Source of the DNA: Burkholderiales bacterium
GTDB taxonomy: Bacteria; Pseudomonadota; Gammaproteobacteria; Burkholderiales; Burkholderiaceae_C
Assembly (NCBI GenBank): GCA_947453585.1
Contig: CANGHQ010000072.1
Coordinates: 1 to 7,826 of the forward strand
Direction: 5' to 3'
Length of the DNA: 7,826 bases
Each line of letters opens with the position of its first letter. Positions within the stretch are counted from its first letter, which is position 1. The notes under the pieces were generated by a model. It was not told the DNA's origin and made no database searches. It worked only from the letters and a program-made list of their open reading frames with translations. This document shows positions 5,408 to 7,826 of the stretch, piece by piece. A program made the position numbers and the translations under genes.

Positions 5408-5501
5408 GCCGAGGGCAATGGGGTGGATGGTGCAGCGAAATTAAGGAGGAGCCCGCAGGGCGGGGGACATTCGCGGAACCGTCCACCCCGTTGCCCTCGG
5501 C
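5408..5501. repeat. Long foldback: 20-bp inverted repeat enclosing nested hairpins
   Basis: Arms at 5408-5427 (GCCGAGGGCAATGGGGTGGA) and 5482-5501 are inverted copies with one mismatch, which would be a G-U pair in one RNA strand. Inside, GGT (5429-5431) pairs with ACC (5478-5480), GCGAA (5435-5439) with TTCGC (5470-5474), and CCCGC (5452-5456) with GCGGG (5460-5464). The whole folds as one 94-nt interrupted hairpin. It lies between the ABC operon end and the riboswitch promoter. It might stop transcription leaving the ABC operon, or be a dispersed palindromic element; neither arm is followed by a T-run directly. A second small inverted repeat, GCGCGCA/TGCGCGC, abuts it at 5500-5519. The rest of 5157-5551 outside the listed sites shows no credible gene. 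Confidence 0.82.
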
Positions 5502-5551
5502 GCGCAAAAGCATGCGCGCAGAAAACAGCAAAAACGCAGGCCCGCTAAAGC

Positions 5552-6619
5552 CTAAAGGCGCACGCCGCTAGTCGTATGAAACCAGTTGTTATGCCGGCTG
5601 CTAACCGTCAGGCCAATGGTCTGCCCCACTTGCAGCTTGGTGTTGGCCGGCGCGCGCACCGTGATGGCGCCCACCTCGGTTTTGACCACCACATAGGTGT
5701 CGGCGCCGGTGGGTTCCACCAGGCTGACTTGGCCGCGCCAGGGGGCGTCGTCGCTCAGGTGGATGTGCTCGGGGCGCTGGCCCAGGGTCACGTCGCCTTG
5801 CACCGGGCCGGGCAACTCTAGCGTGCCACCGGCAAACACAAAGCGCGATGCCTCGCCCGTGCCTTGCAACTGGCCGGGAATGAAGTTCATGGTGGGCGAG
5901 CCAATAAAGCTGGCCACATAGGTGTTGGCGGGTGTGCGGTAAATCTCGTCGGGCGTGCCGATTTGCTGCAAGATGCCGTCTTTCATCACCGCAATGCGGC
6001 TGCCCAGCGTCATGGCCTCAATCTGGTCGTGCGTCACGTACACGCTGGTAATGCCGCTCACCTGGTGCAGGCGCTTGATTTCGGCGCGCATTTCCACGCG
6101 CAGTTTGGCGTCCAGGTTGGACAGCGGCTCGTCAAACAAAAACAGCTGCGGGTCGCGCGCCAGGGCGCGGCCCATGGCCACGCGCTGGCGTTGGCCGCCC
6201 GAGAGTTGCGCCGGGCGGCGGTCCAGCAGGTGCGAGATTTGCAGCATGGCGGCCACTTCGGCAATGCGTTTTTGGCGCTGCTCTTTGGGCACCTTGCGCA
6301 TTTCCAGCGCAAAGCCAATGTTGTCCGCCACGCTCATGGTCGGGTACAGCGCGTAGCTTTGGAACACCATGGCAATGTCGCGCTGCGCCGGGGCTACGCC
6401 CACCACGTTTTTGCCCGCAATGCGCAGTTCGCCTTCGGTCGGGTCTTCCAGGCCGGCAATGATGTTGAGCAGCGTCGATTTGCCGCAGCCCGAGGGGCCG
6501 ACAAGAATCAAAAATTCGCCGGGAGCGACTTCAATGTCGATGCGTTTGAGCACTTCAACGGCGCTGGCGCCCTTGCCGAAAGCTTTGCGAATGCCCGAAA
6601 TGGTGAGGGAGGCTGCCAT
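5552..6619 (-). CDS. Sugar ABC transporter ATP-binding protein (MalK/UgpC type)
   Basis: Cytoplasmic ATPase that powers the importer formed with the two upstream permeases. Of its 355 residues, 1-235 are the nucleotide-binding domain: Walker A GPSGCGKST (41-49), Q-loop Q87 in VFQSYALYP, signature LSGGQRQR (139-146), Walker B LFLFDEP (159-165), D-loop SNLD (167-170), H-loop H197 in VTHDQ. From about 238 (FIGSPTMNF) onward is the MalK-like TOBE/regulatory domain, including LGQRPEHI (279-286). The ATG at 6619 was chosen over an in-frame start at 6661 because it has AAAGGA 7 bases upstream and begins at the domain; the longer form would overlap the permease gene. Only 4 bases separate it from the permease stop. 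In Pseudomonas-type glucose operons this subunit is called GtsD or MalK. It closes the operon here. Confidence 0.96.
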   Translation of the reverse strand: MAASLTISGIRKAFGKGASAVEVLKRIDIEVAPGEFLILVGPSGCGKSTLLNIIAGLEDPTEGELRIAGKNVVGVAPAQRDIAMVFQSYALYPTMSVADNIGFALEMRKVPKEQRQKRIAEVAAMLQISHLLDRRPAQLSGGQRQRVAMGRALARDPQLFLFDEPLSNLDAKLRVEMRAEIKRLHQVSGITSVYVTHDQIEAMTLGSRIAVMKDGILQQIGTPDEIYRTPANTYVASFIGSPTMNFIPGQLQGTGEASRFVFAGGTLELPGPVQGDVTLGQRPEHIHLSDDAPWRGQVSLVEPTGADTYVVVKTEVGAITVRAPANTKLQVGQTIGLTVSSRHNNWFHTTSGVRL

Positions 6620-6623
6620 ATCT

Positions 6624-7478
6624 CTATCCTTTGACTGCGCCGGCCGTGAGGCCTTTGACAAAATACTGACCCGCCAGCACGTACACGAGCATGGTGGGCA
6701 AACCCGCGATCACGGCGGCGGCCATGTCCACGTTGTAGCTTTTCACGCTGCTTGAGGTGTTGGCCATGTTGTTCAGGCCCACGGTAATGGGCTTGCTGTC
6801 GGCGCCGCTAAAGGCCACGCCAAACAAAAAATCGTTCCAGATGTTGGTGAACTGCCAGATCAGCGTCACCATCAAAATCGGCGTGGACATGGGCAGCACG
6901 ATGCGCCAAAAAATGCGCCAAAAACCCGCACCGTCCATGCGTGCGGCGTTCACCAGCTCACGGGGAATGGCGGCGTAGTAGTTGCGGAAAAACAGCGTGG
7001 TGCCCGCCAAGCCCGCAATGCAGTGCACCAGCACCAGGCCCGCCAGCGAACTTGACAGCCCCAGAAAACCCAGCACCTGGCTCATGGGCAGCAGCACCAC
7101 CTGAAAAGGCATAAACACGCCAAACAACATAAAGCCAAACAGCAGCTCGCTGCCCTTGAACTTCCACAGGCTCAGCACATAGCCGTTGATAGCGCCCCAG
7201 GCGGTAGAAATAAGCACCGCGGGCACGGCCATAACCACCGAGTTGACGAAATAGGGCTTAAGGCCCCGGCAGTCCACGCCGGTGCAGGCGCTGTCCCAGG
7301 CCAGGCGCCAGCTGTCGAGGTTGAGCGACGTGGGCAGGCTCAGCAAGTTGCCCGCGCGGATTTGCGCCGCGTCTTTGAACGAGGTGGCCAGCATCACATA
7401 CAGCGGCGCCAAAAAGAAGAAGGCGGCGAACAGCAAGACGCCGTAGATCAGCGCGCGAGAAAATTTGGAGGTATTCAT
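6624..7478 (-). CDS. gtsC: Sugar ABC transporter permease (GtsC-like, MalG family)
   Basis: Inner-membrane subunit of 284 residues with about six transmembrane helices (near 11-31, 78-100, 113-134, 144-163, 198-218 and 253-275). The cytoplasmic EAA loop that docks on the ATPase reads ELVNAARMDGAGFWRIFWRI then VLP (174-197). Several stretches fit the glucose/mannose GtsC branch rather than general MalG: CRGLKPYFVNS (70-80), FMPFQVVLLPM (122-132), FFRNYYAAIP (163-172), IWQFTNIWNDFLFGV (207-221) and the C-terminal YFVKGLTAGAVKG. The ATG lies 10 bases after the upstream permease stop with only a weak ribosome site, suggesting coupled translation. The substrate is probably glucose or a similar hexose; this is inferred from recalled resemblance. 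Confidence 0.93.
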   Translation of the reverse strand: MNTSKFSRALIYGVLLFAAFFFLAPLYVMLATSFKDAAQIRAGNLLSLPTSLNLDSWRLAWDSACTGVDCRGLKPYFVNSVVMAVPAVLISTAWGAINGYVLSLWKFKGSELLFGFMLFGVFMPFQVVLLPMSQVLGFLGLSSSLAGLVLVHCIAGLAGTTLFFRNYYAAIPRELVNAARMDGAGFWRIFWRIVLPMSTPILMVTLIWQFTNIWNDFLFGVAFSGADSKPITVGLNNMANTSSSVKSYNVDMAAAVIAGLPTMLVYVLAGQYFVKGLTAGAVKG

Positions 7479-7488
7479 GGCTAAAGCT

Positions 7489-7826
7489 TCAGTGCGCGTG
7501 CGGCTTGGTGCGCAGCTCGCTGTACAAATAGGGCACCACGATTGCCGCCACGGTGGCCAACATCATGGTGGCGCTGGCCGCGCCCAGGCCAATCTGGCCG
7601 CGGGTAAAGCTCATCACGTACATAAAAGTGGCGGGCACATCAGACGCATAACCCGGGCCGCCAGAGGTGAGCGCCATCACCAAGTCAAAGCTCTTGATCG
7701 ACAGGTGCGACAGCACCAGCACCGTCGAAAAAACCACCGGCCGCAAAATCGGCAGGATGATGCGCCAGTAAATGCGCGGCAGGCTGGCGCCATCAATCTG
7801 CGCCGCCTTGATGATGCTGTCGTCAA
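7489..7826 (-). CDS. gtsB: Sugar ABC transporter permease, C-terminal part (GtsB-like; 5' end outside window)
   Basis: The frame is open from the right edge to TGA at 7491-7489, giving 111 residues of the end of a MalF-type permease. It begins inside the EAA loop (IKAAQIDGASLPRIYWRI then ILPIL), continues through a membrane segment (VVFSTVLVLSHLSIKSFDLVMAL), the motif TSGGPGYASDVPATFMYVMSF typical of this subunit, and a last membrane helix (MMLATVAAIVVPYLY). It would pair with the downstream permease as a heterodimer. Gene order permease-permease-ATPase is that of sugar importers; the binding protein is expected further upstream on this strand. The gene symbol rests on the GtsC-like neighbour. 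Confidence 0.88.
   Translation of the reverse strand, partial: DDSIIKAAQIDGASLPRIYWRIILPILRPVVFSTVLVLSHLSIKSFDLVMALTSGGPGYASDVPATFMYVMSFTRGQIGLGAASATMMLATVAAIVVPYLYSELRTKPHAH

Noticed and set aside
5443..5449. AAGGAGG, a perfect Shine-Dalgarno-like sequence on the + strand
   Set aside because: No start codon follows at a useful distance; it lies inside the foldback loop.
5309..5548. Lys/Arg-rich + strand open frame
   Set aside because: It is low complexity, crosses the riboswitch promoter region and the long palindrome, and has no homology or ribosome site.
5530..5553. Terminator for the ABC operon: AGGC/GCCT stem then five T on the - strand
   Set aside because: The stem is only 4 bp and is separated from the T-run, too weak to annotate.
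6620..6661. Upstream in-frame start for the ABC ATPase
   Set aside because: It overlaps the permease gene and lacks a good ribosome site, whereas the ATG at 6619 has AAAGGA at 7 bases.

Overview
The window is GC-rich DNA of a type seen in betaproteobacteria, most likely Burkholderiales and plausibly Comamonadaceae. This placement is inferred from base composition, codon use and the style of the proteins, not from a marker gene. Two ordinary chromosomal blocks flank an accessory stretch of about 1.8 kb (roughly 3.76-5.55 kb) that looks mosaic.

Left block, + strand: the 3' end of a glutathione S-transferase-like gene (1-353), then cca (tRNA CCA-adding enzyme, 375-1640). Three bases later comes a two-component pair: an OmpR-family response regulator (1644-2366) and a TctE/QseC-type sensor kinase (2363-3751) that overlap by GTGA. 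The compact spacing suggests cotranscription.

Middle accessory region: a HigB-like toxin (3858-4190) overlaps its HigA-like antitoxin (4177-4524). The toxin-antitoxin module lies between two direct copies of the kinase gene's 3' end. The first copy (3661-3760) is the real kinase C-terminus. The second (4539-4638) is an orphan fragment, 83/100 identical without gaps and still in frame. Next, on the - strand, come two coupled small genes: a DUF2158 (YodC-like) protein (4932-5156) and an unrecognised 87-residue protein (4669-4932). Their upstream leader contains a convincing cyclic-di-GMP-I (GEMM-I) riboswitch aptamer (about 5300-5219), preceded by an 8-bp hairpin and a possible extended -10 promoter. 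A 94-nt foldback with 20-bp arms (5408-5501) separates this unit from the next operon.

Right block, - strand: the distal part of a carbohydrate ABC importer operon, with the 3' part of one permease (7489-7826), the second permease (6624-7478) and the MalK/UgpC-type ATPase (5552-6619). The second permease closely resembles the glucose/mannose-type GtsC. The binding protein and the start of the first permease lie beyond the right edge.

The strongest observations are the c-di-GMP riboswitch controlling a pair of small poorly characterised proteins, and the toxin-antitoxin module bracketed by a diverged duplicate of the sensor-kinase 3' end.
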